Position numbers and translations under genes: made by a program. 64,000 bases of DNA from JAVBLT01 sp031553315. GTDB lineage: Bacteria; Verrucomicrobiota; Kiritimatiellia; RFP12; DVOR01. Positions 24,166 through 32,648 of this stretch are shown here, one piece after another. Under the pieces are notes generated by a model, which was given only the letters and a program-made list of their open reading frames with translations, had not been told where the DNA came from and did not search any database. Positions within the stretch are counted from its first letter, which is position 1, and the number at the start of each line of letters is the position of its first letter. The stretch spans positions 60,099 through 124,098 of the forward strand of contig JAVBLT010000011.1 in the NCBI GenBank assembly GCA_031553315.1, written 5' to 3'.

Positions 24166-25790
24166 ACGCTCTTTCTCCTTCTTCCCGGCAGATCCGCCAG
24201 CAGTTCACGCACGCTTGCCCGCGCCAAAAACCACAACGCTCCGCCATAAACCAACGCGGAGGCGGCCATCGTGGCGAACATCACGGCGAGGTCGGCGATT
24301 TTGCCCCACGCGGGTACGATGCATTGAAAAAAACGGTAGCCGAACCACGCCGTGAACCCCATCAGCGCACCGGCGGCCAGCGCCTGCGCCACGGTCGGCA
24401 AAAAGGCGCGCACGTGAGGCGCCTGAATGCGGCGGTGCAAAATCAGCGCCAGCGCCGAACCGTTGACGAGGCTGGAAATCACCGTCGACCCCACCATGCC
24501 CGCGTGTTGCCAGCCATAGGGCAGCAGCCAGATGGAGAGGAGGTTCATCGTGAAATTGAGCAGCACGCAGAACGCGCCGATCCGCACGGGGGTCTTCAGA
24601 TCCTGAAGGGCGTAGAAAGCGGGGGTGACGCATTTCTGAAGGGAGAAGATGATGAGGCCGGGGGCGTAGAAGAGGATGGCGCGGGCGGTGTACATGGCGG
24701 CGGTATCGTCGAACTTGCCGCCCTTCCAGGCGTAAATCAGCGTGACGGTCTGAAAGGAGAGCACCCCCAGGCCGATGGCGGCGGGCATCATCACGAGCGT
24801 GAGGTTGCGGAGGGCGCGCTCAAGGGTTTTGCCCAGGCCGGCGAGATCGCCCGCCACGGCCTGCTTGGAAAAGGTCGGCAGGAGCACCGTCATGAACGCG
24901 GTGGCGAACATTCCGAGCGGAAGGTAGACGATGCGGTCGGCGTATTCGAGCGCGGCGGGCGCCCATTCGGCGGCGTAATACGCCAGCCAGCCGTCGATGC
25001 AGATGTTGATTTGCACAAGGCCTATACCCATCGCGGCAGGAGCCGTGAGCGTGAGCACGCGCCGGATGTAGGGCGATTCGCGCCAGGCTTTAAAGGAAAA
25101 ATCGAGCCGGAAGCGAAAGCCGGCCTTGCGCAGCGCCGGGAGCTGAAAGGCCACCTGCGCGGCGCCCGCGAGGAGAATGCCCCACGAGACAATGGTGATT
25201 TGGGTCATCCTGTCGTCGGTCAGCCACAGGCAGACCACGCAAAGCACCGCGATCCACACGATGTTGAGCACCACGGGCGTGAGCGAGGCGATGGCGAAGC
25301 GGCCCTGCGTGAAGAGCATGGCCGAGACGATGGCCGCGAGGCAAATCAGCACCGCGTAGGGCAGCATGATGCGCATGAGCGGCAAGGCCACAAGCCAGCG
25401 GCTGCCCTCCGCGAGAAACGGTTCGACCGCATAGGTCGCGCCGATGAGCAGCAGCACGATCCCCCCGAGGAAGAACACCAGAATTCCCATCACGCGGGCG
25501 GCGAAAAGGGCGGCGCGCTCCGGGCCGTTTTTATGGCAGACTTCGGTAAAGACGGGTGTGAAGGCGCTACCGAGCGCGCCTTCGCCGAAGAGCCGGCGGA
25601 AGAGGTTCGGAATGCGGAAGGCAATCACAAAGGCCGATTGCTCCACGCCCACGCCGAAGAAATAGGCCATGAACAGCTCGCGCAGAAGGCCGACCACGCG
25701 GCTGACGGCGGTCATGGCGCCAACCAGCGAGGCGCGGCGGAGCACCCGGCGTTCGCCGCCCTCGCAGGGGGGGGGGGGCTCAGGCTTCAT
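24162..25790 (-). CDS. murJ: Lipid II flippase MurJ
   Basis: A 542-residue MOP-family protein with about 14 membrane helices that flips lipid II across the inner membrane. Hallmarks: SLVGAMTAVSRVVGLLRE near the start, FRIPNLFRRLFGEGALGSAFTPVF, and YADRIVYLPLGMF. The start ATG 25788-25790 overlaps the end of lpxK by 11 bases, with GAGGA eight bases upstream. Codons 5-8 are a run of C (25767-25778) encoding four prolines. A change in that run would shift the frame of an essential gene unless an internal start (for example the GTG in RVLRRASL) is used. Confidence 0.94.
   Translation of the reverse strand: MKPEPPPPCEGGERRVLRRASLVGAMTAVSRVVGLLRELFMAYFFGVGVEQSAFVIAFRIPNLFRRLFGEGALGSAFTPVFTEVCHKNGPERAALFAARVMGILVFFLGGIVLLLIGATYAVEPFLAEGSRWLVALPLMRIMLPYAVLICLAAIVSAMLFTQGRFAIASLTPVVLNIVWIAVLCVVCLWLTDDRMTQITIVSWGILLAGAAQVAFQLPALRKAGFRFRLDFSFKAWRESPYIRRVLTLTAPAAMGIGLVQINICIDGWLAYYAAEWAPAALEYADRIVYLPLGMFATAFMTVLLPTFSKQAVAGDLAGLGKTLERALRNLTLVMMPAAIGLGVLSFQTVTLIYAWKGGKFDDTAAMYTARAILFYAPGLIIFSLQKCVTPAFYALQDLKTPVRIGAFCVLLNFTMNLLSIWLLPYGWQHAGMVGSTVISSLVNGSALALILHRRIQAPHVRAFLPTVAQALAAGALMGFTAWFGYRFFQCIVPAWGKIADLAVMFATMAASALVYGGALWFLARASVRELLADLPGRRRKSV
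25767..25778 (-). repeat. Poly-C tract (C12 on coding strand) at the start of murJ
   Basis: Twelve consecutive G on the plus strand, read as proline codons 5-8 of murJ and lying just at the stop of lpxK. It is the longest homopolymer noticed in the window. Confidence 0.9.
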
Positions 25791-26982
25791 CGGCGGGGTC
25801 CTCGTCGGAAACGGGGGTCTTGAAGCAGATGTGGTTCACGGCGTCGCGGAAGCTGTCGGCGCCGTTGAGGATTTCGATGTCGACGCGCAGATAATAAACC
25901 GGAATCGCGGTGCGGGAGAGCTTGGGAAAGCGCACGGCGTCTTTTTCCGTGGTGATGAGCGCATCGGCGCCCTGTTCGGCGGCACGGTTCACGGCATCGA
26001 TGATTTCCTGGGTGGCGTAGCGGTGGTGGTCGGCGTAGCGCACGCATTCGATCAGCTCCGCGCCCAACGACCGCAGAAAGCGCTCAAAGCCCTGCGGCAC
26101 GGCAATGGCGGAAAGCGCCACGACCTTGCGGCCTGCGAGCCAGGAAAGCTCCTGGCTTTCCTGGGAGTAGACGCTGTTGAGGTAACGCGGCGCATGACGG
26201 CACTCGATGATTTCGGCGCGGGGGTTGAGGCGGGCGATTTTCCCGCGAAGCTCATCGGAGCTGCCGTCGGATTTCGTAATGAAGATGAAATCGGCGCGCT
26301 TGAGGTTTTTGAGCGGTTCGCGCAACACGCCGCGCGGCAGCATGTTGCCGTTGCCGAAGGGGTTGGTTTTGTCGACCAGCACAATTTCGTGGCTGTGCTT
26401 GAGGCGCTGGTATTGGAAACCGTCGTCGAGAATCAGCGTGTCGCAGCCGAATTTTTTGATGGCGTAGCGAGCGCTTTTCACGCGGTTTCGGTCGACCAAT
26501 ACAACCACGCCGGGGAGATTGGAGGCGAGCATGTAGGGTTCGTCGCCGCCCATTTCGGAATCGAGCAGCACGCGCTGGCCGTCGCTCACCACGCGGGGCG
26601 GGTCGATTTGCTCCTTGAACACGCGCTTGTAAAAAGGGAGTTCCTTTTTACGGTAGCCCCGGCTGAGGATCGCCACGTTGCGGCCCTGTTTTTGCAGTTC
26701 GCGGGCGAAGATTTCCACCACGGGGGTCTTACCCGTGCCGCCGGCGGTGATGTTGCCCACGCTGATGACCTGGCACCCCAGCGGGTAACGTTTCAACACG
26801 CCGATCTCAAAGAAAAAGAGGCGGATCACGACCACGCTCTCAAAAATCTTCGCAATGCCCTTCAACACCGCGAGCAAGGCCCGCTGCCACCCCGTCACGC
26901 CCTGATCCGCGCCCGGTTGCTGAATCAGCTTTACCAGATACGATTCGAGCCGTTCAATCCGCCTGATTTTCGCCCCGCTCAT
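25780..26982 (-). CDS. lpxK: Tetraacyldisaccharide 4'-kinase LpxK
   Basis: A 400-residue membrane-associated kinase that phosphorylates the 4' position of the lipid A precursor. It carries the LpxK-type Walker A (VGNITAGGTGKTPVVE), SRGYRK, GDEPYMLA, the HD-like region ILDDGFQYQRLKH and LPRGVLREPL. The presence of lipid A phosphorylation fits the LptE and Mla genes. It is 50-70 residues longer than E. coli LpxK, at both ends. Located 63 bases after the nuclease gene, within the same operon. Confidence 0.93.
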   Translation of the reverse strand: MSGAKIRRIERLESYLVKLIQQPGADQGVTGWQRALLAVLKGIAKIFESVVVIRLFFFEIGVLKRYPLGCQVISVGNITAGGTGKTPVVEIFARELQKQGRNVAILSRGYRKKELPFYKRVFKEQIDPPRVVSDGQRVLLDSEMGGDEPYMLASNLPGVVVLVDRNRVKSARYAIKKFGCDTLILDDGFQYQRLKHSHEIVLVDKTNPFGNGNMLPRGVLREPLKNLKRADFIFITKSDGSSDELRGKIARLNPRAEIIECRHAPRYLNSVYSQESQELSWLAGRKVVALSAIAVPQGFERFLRSLGAELIECVRYADHHRYATQEIIDAVNRAAEQGADALITTEKDAVRFPKLSRTAIPVYYLRVDIEILNGADSFRDAVNHICFKTPVSDEDPADEA

Positions 26983-27045
26983 CCCAATCCTTTTCTATTA
27001 CAAACTGCAAGGGAATTATAGGGGATTTGAGGCGATAAAGCCACT

Positions 27046-28071
27046 TCATTTTTTTTCTTTCGCGGCCTCGAGGCCGCGTGTGGCGCGAAAGGCGGTCGGC
27101 CAGAAACGGCTGCTTTCCTGAATCTCGAAGCTGTCCTGTGTTTCGCGGGGGAGCTCGGGGAAGAAATTCCAACCGGTCAGTTCCTCCAGCGCGCGGATCG
27201 AAATGAAGGCGCCGCGGGCGGCGGATCTGCCGCCGGTTTCCTGAGGCATGTAGAGCGCGAAGCCGCGGAGCTGGTCGCCGTCGACCGTTACGGCGATCTG
27301 GTAAAAGCCGAGCGGCACATCGATTCCGCTCTTGAGGCGCTTGCCTTTCGGGTCTGAATGCGCGCCCACGATGACCCAGATGGGGCCGTAGGCGTCGGAA
27401 AGAGGCTGGGCGAGGCGGTGCTCCACATTCTGCCAGGGGCCGCGATTGAGATCGGGCATCTGCGGGGAGATGTTGGAGGTCAGAAAGGTCTCGGCCTGCG
27501 CGGAGCGGCCCATGCGCGAGGCGATGGCGTAGTTGGGCGCCATGTGGCCGCGGTCGTATCCGGTGCCGGTGTAGGCTTCGGTCGAGGGCGACTTCACGGC
27601 TTTATCGGAGGCAAAGGGTATGCCGTCGCGCGGCGGCGAGCTTTTTTTGTGCGTGGGGTCGATGCGGTAGGCCGACCAGACCGGATGTTTGAGCGCCGGC
27701 GAATAGGCCGCGGTAAAGCCCTTTTTGTGCAGCAGCGCCACATCGGCCGGCGCTTTGCCGCCCGGGATGCGCACCGGGTACCCGCCGAACACATCGCGTT
27801 CAAACGGCGGCAGCTCCGCGAACGCAACCGTCATGTCATGCCCGGTCCAGCCCCATTCGTCGGTCACTTGAGCGGTCATGTTGCCGAGCTGTTCAATGCT
27901 CTTGAGCAGGGGCGGCGGGAGGGTTTGCGCCGCCTGTTCCCGGAAGGCGCGGGGTTCGTGGACAAACCAGTTGGAACCGCCAAGAATCACCGCTGCGGCC
28001 AACATGCCGCCAAAGGTTCCCAAGCGCCCGAGCTTCGGGCGGGAGGCGGGGAATGTGTTTCGCTTCGCCAT
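27046..28071 (-). CDS. DNA/RNA non-specific endonuclease, membrane anchored
   Basis: A 341-residue member of the NUC1/Serratia nuclease family. The catalytic motif DRGH is at 173-176 (GYDRGHMAPN), followed by the metal-binding pattern TSNISPQMPDLNRGPWQNVE. An N-terminal hydrophobic stretch (about 19-37) is likely an uncleaved anchor or signal, so it acts in the periplasm or outside, digesting nucleic acids for nutrition or as defence. It starts at ATG 28069-28071, overlapping the hemL stop by one base. The last codons include an 18-base perfect palindrome (27061-27078) inside the coding region. Confidence 0.85.
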   Translation of the reverse strand: MAKRNTFPASRPKLGRLGTFGGMLAAAVILGGSNWFVHEPRAFREQAAQTLPPPLLKSIEQLGNMTAQVTDEWGWTGHDMTVAFAELPPFERDVFGGYPVRIPGGKAPADVALLHKKGFTAAYSPALKHPVWSAYRIDPTHKKSSPPRDGIPFASDKAVKSPSTEAYTGTGYDRGHMAPNYAIASRMGRSAQAETFLTSNISPQMPDLNRGPWQNVEHRLAQPLSDAYGPIWVIVGAHSDPKGKRLKSGIDVPLGFYQIAVTVDGDQLRGFALYMPQETGGRSAARGAFISIRALEELTGWNFFPELPRETQDSFEIQESSRFWPTAFRATRGLEAAKEKK

Positions 28072-29336
28072 CAGATGATTTCCTTCAACGTTGCTTCGGC
28101 GGCACGCACAAAGGCATCGATATCGGCCTGCGTGTGGGCGGCGGAAATGAAGCAGACTTCAAACTGAGAGGGTTCGATGTAGATGCCGCGCGCGAGCATG
28201 CCGTGGAAGAAGCGGCCGTAAAACGCGAGGTCGGCCCGCTTCGCCTCCGCCAAATTACGCACGGGTTCACGCGTGCAGAAGGGGGTAAACACATCATAAG
28301 CGCGGGCAATCCGAAGCGGCCCTCCGATGGCGTTCACGCGCGCTTCAAGGTCTTTGGCGAGGCGAGTCATTTCGGGATACGGATCGCGTTCCGCCAAGAG
28401 CCGCAGCGCCGCGCTTCCCGCCGCCACCGCCACGGGGTTGCCCGAGAGCGTGCCCGCCTGGTAGACGCCGCCCGCGGGCGCGAGCTGTTCCATCCAGCAG
28501 GCGCGCCCGCCGACCGCCGCAAGCGGAAAACCGCCGCCAATCACCTTGCCCAGCGTGATGAGGTCGGGGGTCACGCCGCAGAGTGAGGCGAAAGCGCCGT
28601 TGTGGAAGCGGAAGCCGTTAATCACCTCGTCGAAAATCAGCAGTGCCCCGCAGGCATCGGCCTCATGGCGGAGGGTCTCCAAAAAGCCGGGCGCCGGCGC
28701 CACGCAACCCATGTTGCCCGCGACCGGCTCCACGATGATGGCGGCGAGCGAATCGCCATGCGCCGCAACCACGGCCTTCACCGCCTCGGCATCGTTGTAG
28801 GGCGCCACGAACACATCCGCCGCGACCTCGGGCGCAATGCCGCGAACCGCCTCGCCCGCCGTGAGCACGCCGCTGCCGGCGGCGGTGAGCATGGCGTCGG
28901 AGTGGCCGTGGTAGCAGCCGTCGAACTTGAGGATTTTCGGGCGGCCCGTCACGCCGCGCGCCAGGCGGATCGCCGTCATCACCGCCTCGGTGCCGGAATT
29001 CACCAGCCGCACCCGTTCCATAAACGGGATCCGGGCGCAGAGCGCCTCCGCGAAATCGACCTCGCCCGGCGTGTTGATGCCGAAGGAAGACCCGCGCGAC
29101 GCCGCCGCGCACACCGCTTCCACGATGGCGGGCTCCGCGTGGCCGAGAATCATCGCGCCCCACGAACAGCAAAAATCGACAAGTTCGCGCCCGTCGGCGG
29201 TCGCGATGCGCGCGCCTTGGCCTTCGGTCACGTAGATCGGCGAGCCGCCCACGCTGTTGAAGGCCCGCACGGGGCTGTTGACGCCGCCGGGGATCACCTT
29301 ACAGGCGCGCGCATAGAGAGAATCGTGGTCAATCAT
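28071..29336 (-). CDS. hemL: Glutamate-1-semialdehyde 2,1-aminomutase
   Basis: A 421-residue PLP enzyme making 5-aminolevulinate for tetrapyrroles by the C5 route. Signatures: PGGVNSPVRAF near the start, FCCSWGAMILGHAEP, VNSGTEAVMTAIRLAR, FDGCYHGHSDAML, FDEVINGFRF (usually EVMTGFR) and the PLP lysine in LGKVIGGGFPLAAVGG. The length matches the family. It starts two bases after the dut stop. No other hem genes are in the window. Confidence 0.94.
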   Translation of the reverse strand: MIDHDSLYARACKVIPGGVNSPVRAFNSVGGSPIYVTEGQGARIATADGRELVDFCCSWGAMILGHAEPAIVEAVCAAASRGSSFGINTPGEVDFAEALCARIPFMERVRLVNSGTEAVMTAIRLARGVTGRPKILKFDGCYHGHSDAMLTAAGSGVLTAGEAVRGIAPEVAADVFVAPYNDAEAVKAVVAAHGDSLAAIIVEPVAGNMGCVAPAPGFLETLRHEADACGALLIFDEVINGFRFHNGAFASLCGVTPDLITLGKVIGGGFPLAAVGGRACWMEQLAPAGGVYQAGTLSGNPVAVAAGSAALRLLAERDPYPEMTRLAKDLEARVNAIGGPLRIARAYDVFTPFCTREPVRNLAEAKRADLAFYGRFFHGMLARGIYIEPSQFEVCFISAAHTQADIDAFVRAAEATLKEII

Positions 29337-29338
29337 TG

Positions 29339-29770
29339 TTAAACTCCCGAAGAACCGAAACCGCCCGTGCCGCGAACCGTATCGGCGGGCAAAACATCAA
29401 CCTGTTGAATTGCAACCTTCAAGACCGGCGCGATGACCATCTGCGCGATACGCATTCCCGGCTCAATCGCAAACGGCTCCTGACCCCAATTCATCAGAAT
29501 CACCCGGATTTCGCCGCGGTAACCCTCATCGATGGTGCCCGGCGCATTAACCATGCCGATGCCGTGCTTGATCGCCAACCCGCTGCGCGGGCGAATCTGC
29601 GCCTCCGTGCCGGGCGGCAGCGCCATCGCCAGCCCTGTGCGCACGGCCGCGCGCTGGCCGGGTTCAAGCACCAGCGCCTCGTCGGCGCAGAGATCCATCC
29701 CCGCATCCCCCGGATGCGCATACGCCGGAATCCGCGCGGTGGGGGTCAAACACTGAAAAGAAACCGTCAT
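29339..29770 (-). CDS. dut: dUTP diphosphatase
   Basis: A 143-residue trimeric dUTPase that hydrolyses dUTP to dUMP, keeping uracil out of DNA and feeding dTMP synthesis. All five motifs are visible: DAGMDLCA, RPRSGLA, NAPGTIDEGYRGEI, GMRIAQMVI and RGTGGFGSSG. It is the first gene of the minus-strand operon and has a good promoter upstream (29800-29828). Confidence 0.96.
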   Translation of the reverse strand: MTVSFQCLTPTARIPAYAHPGDAGMDLCADEALVLEPGQRAAVRTGLAMALPPGTEAQIRPRSGLAIKHGIGMVNAPGTIDEGYRGEIRVILMNWGQEPFAIEPGMRIAQMVIAPVLKVAIQQVDVLPADTVRGTGGFGSSGV

Positions 29771-29799
29771 GCCAAAATCCTTTCTTCAAAACACGCAAT

Positions 29800-29828
29800 A
29801 CTATAAAAGAAAGCGGGCCCGCGGTCAA
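29800..29828 (-). promoter_or_regulatory. Promoter of the dut-hemL-nuc-lpxK-murJ-murG-phoA operon
   Basis: On the minus strand TTGACC (29823-29828), 17-base spacer, TATAGT (29800-29805), 30 bases before dut. The spacer contains a GCGGGCCCGC palindrome. Confidence 0.75.
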
Positions 29829-29836
29829 CGAACCTC

Positions 29837-29865
29837 TTGATTCATTTACCCGGCTGTGATATGGT
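29837..29865 (+). promoter_or_regulatory. Promoter of the 2-oxoacid:ferredoxin oxidoreductase operon
   Basis: TTGATT (29837-29842), 17-base spacer, TATGGT (29860-29865), about 30 bases before the ferredoxin gene, divergent from the dut promoter. Confidence 0.6.
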
Positions 29866-29897
29866 ATATGCCTTTCATTTTGAGGAGAGAAACAGTT

Positions 29898-30125
29898 ATG
29901 ACCGAACCGCGGAACGACGCGCCCCGCCCCGAAATCAACGCCGACGAATGCAAAAGCTGCGGTCGCTGCGTGGCGGCATGTCCCAAAAAAGTGCTCGCCA
30001 TTTCAGATGTTTACAATAAACGCGGCGTGAAGCCCGCAGTCTATTCCGGCGAGGGCTGCATCGGCTGCGGCATCTGTTTCTACAACTGCCCCGAACCCTA
30101 CGCCATCCGCGTGGTGAAACCGTAA
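29898..30125 (+). CDS. 2x[4Fe-4S] ferredoxin subunit of 2-oxoacid:ferredoxin oxidoreductase
   Basis: A 75-residue ferredoxin-type delta subunit that carries electrons from the oxidoreductase. Two clusters are visible: C18-x2-C21-x2-C24-x3-C28 and C54-x2-C57-x2-C60-x3-C64, each followed by Pro. ATG 29898 follows GAGGAG by ten bases; a longer in-frame start at 29856 would lie over the promoter and is rejected. The alpha subunit follows after 11 bases, in the order common for Kor/Vor operons. Confidence 0.92.
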   Translation: MTEPRNDAPRPEINADECKSCGRCVAACPKKVLAISDVYNKRGVKPAVYSGEGCIGCGICFYNCPEPYAIRVVKP

Positions 30126-30136
30126 AGGAGGCTCCC

Positions 30137-31186
30137 ATGGTCAAATTTGTCAAAGGCAACGAAGCCGCGGTCATCGGAGCCCTCTACGCAGGGTGCGACG
30201 TCTACTTCGGCTACCCCATCACCCCCGCCAGCGAAATCGCGCACAAGGCGGCCGAGTATTTCCCCTCCGTGGGCCGGCCTTTCCTTCAGGGCGAGTGCGA
30301 GACCGCCGTGGCCTACATGCTCTACGGCGCCGCCGCGACCGGCAGCCGCGCCATGACGGCCACCTCCGGCCCCGGCATGAGCCTTATGCAGGAAGGCATC
30401 TCCTACATGGCGGCCTCGCAGCTGCCCGCCGTCATCGTCAACATCCAGCGCGCGGGCCCGGGCCTGGGCAACGTCTACCCCGAACAGGCCGACTACAACC
30501 AGTCGGTCAAAGGCGGCGGCCACGGCAACTACCGCTGCGTGGTGCTGGCTCCCGGTGACGTGCAGGAAATGTGCGACCTCACCATCAAGGCCTTTGAGCT
30601 CGCTTTCCGCTACCGCACGCCCGCGATTATTCTCTCCGACGGTCTCCTCGGCCAGATGATGGAACCGCTCAAGCTGCCCGAGACCGAGATCCCCGCCGTC
30701 GAAACCCGCGACTGGTCCGTGCAGGGCACCGCCGACACGCGGAAAAACCTCATCACCTCCATTTTTCTCGACGCCCCCGGCCAGGAAGCCCTCAACCAGC
30801 GCCTCCAGACCAAATACGCGAAGATGGACGCCGAAGCCCAAATGGCCGAAACCTATCGCACCGACGATGCCGACACCCTCCTCATCGCCTACGGCTCCTC
30901 CGCGCGCGTCGCCCGCAGCGCCGTCGACGAACTCCGCGAAAAGGGCGTCAACGCCGGCCTCCTCCGCCCCCAGACGCTCTCGCCCTTCCCCGTCAACGCC
31001 CTCACCGCGCTCGCCCCGGGCAAAAAGCTTTTCGTGGTCGAAATGAGCAGCGGCCAGTTCCGCGACGATGTGATGCTTCACCTCGCCAAGGCCGGCCTCA
31101 ACCCCGCCGTGAACCTCATCAACCACATGGGCGGCGTCGTCATCACCGTCGACGAAGTCATCCGCGCCGTCACCGCCGCGCACTGA
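30137..31186 (+). CDS. vorB: 2-oxoacid:ferredoxin oxidoreductase alpha subunit (VorB/KorA type)
   Basis: A 349-residue subunit carrying the pyrimidine-binding part of the thiamine diphosphate site. Family features: GNEAAVIGALYAGCDVYFGY, PITPASEI, QGECETAVAYMLYGAAATG, TSGPGMSLMQEGISYM and the late segment VEMSSGQFRDDV. These enzymes decarboxylate 2-oxoacids (branched-chain 2-oxoacids or 2-oxoglutarate) to acyl-CoA while reducing ferredoxin. The VorB label is used because small delta plus this alpha is the common branched-chain or 2-oxoglutarate set; the substrate cannot be settled by sequence. GGAGG precedes the start. Confidence 0.85.
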   Translation: MVKFVKGNEAAVIGALYAGCDVYFGYPITPASEIAHKAAEYFPSVGRPFLQGECETAVAYMLYGAAATGSRAMTATSGPGMSLMQEGISYMAASQLPAVIVNIQRAGPGLGNVYPEQADYNQSVKGGGHGNYRCVVLAPGDVQEMCDLTIKAFELAFRYRTPAIILSDGLLGQMMEPLKLPETEIPAVETRDWSVQGTADTRKNLITSIFLDAPGQEALNQRLQTKYAKMDAEAQMAETYRTDDADTLLIAYGSSARVARSAVDELREKGVNAGLLRPQTLSPFPVNALTALAPGKKLFVVEMSSGQFRDDVMLHLAKAGLNPAVNLINHMGGVVITVDEVIRAVTAAH

Positions 31187-31200
31187 AAGGAATCGCCAGC

Positions 31201-32601
31201 ATGAAGACTCTCGAAACCATCGGGATGTATCCCGTGTTCAGCCGTTCCGGCAAAGAAACCTGCGCCACCCACTACTGCGCCGGCTGCGGCCACGGCATCA
31301 TCCACAAACTCCTCACCGAAGCCCTCGTGGAGCTCGGCCTCCAGGATCGCGCCGTCATCGTCAACCCCATCGGCTGCGGGGTCTTCGGCTACTACTACTG
31401 GGATGTGGGCAACATCAGCTCCGCCCACGGCCGCGCCCCCGCCGTGGCGACCGGCGTAGTCCGCTCGAAGCCCGATGCCGTGACCATCGCGTATCAGGGC
31501 GACGGCGACCTCGCCGCCATCGGCTTCAACCAGACCTTCCAGGCCGCCAGCCGCGGCGAACAGATCGCCGTGATCTTCGTGAACAACTCCCTCTACGGCA
31601 TGACCGGCGGCCAGATGGCCCCCACCACCCTCCTCGGCCAGAAAACCACGACCAGCCCCTTCGGCCGCAATGCGCTGAACGACGGCTACCCCATGCACGT
31701 GAGCGAAGTGCTCAACCAGCTCGCCGCCCCCGTCTACATTGAACGCGTCTCCGTGGCCGACACCGCCCGCATCATGAAAGCCAAGGCCGCCATCCGCAAA
31801 GCCCTCGCCATCCAGCGCGACCGCAAGGGTTACGCCTTTGTGGAAATCCTCGCGCCCTGCCCCACCAACCTCGGCATGGATTCCCTGAAATCGGCCCGGT
31901 TCACCATCGACCAGATGGAAAAGGAATACCCCCTCGGCTGCCTGCGCGACCGCACCGCCGAAGCCCAAACGCGCCCCGCGCCCCCTGCCCGCACCTCGCT
32001 CAACGAATTCTTCGCCGACGCCGGCGCCTCCGATGTGGTTCCCCAAAACGACCCCTCTTTCAAAGAGATGCGCATGAAGTTCACCGGCTTCGGCGGCCAG
32101 GGCATTTTGAGCCTCGGCCTCGTGATTGCCGAAGCCGCCCGCTCCGCCGGGCGCCACACCAGCTGGTTCCCCAGCTACGGCCCCGAACAGCGCGGCGGCG
32201 CCGCCTCCTGCTCCGTGACCGTTTCGGGCAAACGCATCGGCGCGCCCGCGGTCGACCACCCCGATCTGCTCATCGCCATGAACCAGCCCGCCTACGAACG
32301 CTTCATCTCCACCGTGCGCCCCGGCGGCATCGCGCTGGTCGATGAAACGGTGAAGCTCACCCAGCCCGCGCCCCAAGGCGTGAAGGTGGTGCACTTCCCC
32401 GCCATCTCGCTTTCCAACGAGCTGGGGATGCCCAAAGCCGCCAACACCGCCATGCTCGGCGCCCTCATCGCGCTCAATGCAACCGGCCTCTCCAAAGACC
32501 AGCTCCTCAACGCCCTCGATGCCAGCTTCGCCAAAAAGCCCGCCCTGATTCCCAGAAACCGTGCCATCGCGGAAGCCGCCGCCGCCTGGTTCGCCAAATA
32601 A
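31201..32601 (+). CDS. 2-oxoacid:ferredoxin oxidoreductase, fused beta-gamma subunit
   Basis: A 466-residue fusion. Residues 1-250 are the beta subunit with the TPP site: CAGCGHGIIHKLL, GCGVFGYYYWDVGN, the GDGDLAAIGFNQ motif and FVNNSLYGMTGGQMAPTT. Residues about 288-466 are the gamma subunit: KFTGFGGQGILSLGLVIAEAA, SYGPEQRGGAASCSVTVS and the CoA-type domain. A Pro/Ala-rich linker (about 255-285) joins them. In most bacteria beta and gamma are separate genes, so the fusion is distinctive. It ends the operon at a strong terminator. With the ferredoxin and alpha genes it forms a complete enzyme. Confidence 0.9.
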   Translation: MKTLETIGMYPVFSRSGKETCATHYCAGCGHGIIHKLLTEALVELGLQDRAVIVNPIGCGVFGYYYWDVGNISSAHGRAPAVATGVVRSKPDAVTIAYQGDGDLAAIGFNQTFQAASRGEQIAVIFVNNSLYGMTGGQMAPTTLLGQKTTTSPFGRNALNDGYPMHVSEVLNQLAAPVYIERVSVADTARIMKAKAAIRKALAIQRDRKGYAFVEILAPCPTNLGMDSLKSARFTIDQMEKEYPLGCLRDRTAEAQTRPAPPARTSLNEFFADAGASDVVPQNDPSFKEMRMKFTGFGGQGILSLGLVIAEAARSAGRHTSWFPSYGPEQRGGAASCSVTVSGKRIGAPAVDHPDLLIAMNQPAYERFISTVRPGGIALVDETVKLTQPAPQGVKVVHFPAISLSNELGMPKAANTAMLGALIALNATGLSKDQLLNALDASFAKKPALIPRNRAIAEAAAAWFAK

Positions 32602-32636
32602 AAAAAGCGGCTCCCCGAAAGGAGCCGCCTTTTTCA
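32601..32636 (+). terminator. Intrinsic terminator after the oxidoreductase operon
   Basis: GCGGCTCC (32607-32614), loop CCGAAA, GGAGCCGC (32621-32628), then CTTTTT; the left flank is A-rich, so it also serves the converging minus-strand gene. Confidence 0.93.
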
Positions 32637-32648
32637 TGCCCTCGCGCC

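Noticed and set aside
27061..27078. 18-base perfect palindrome as a terminator
   Set aside because: It is inside the nuclease gene end and is followed by A, not T, on the transcribed strand; probably chance in GC-rich codons.
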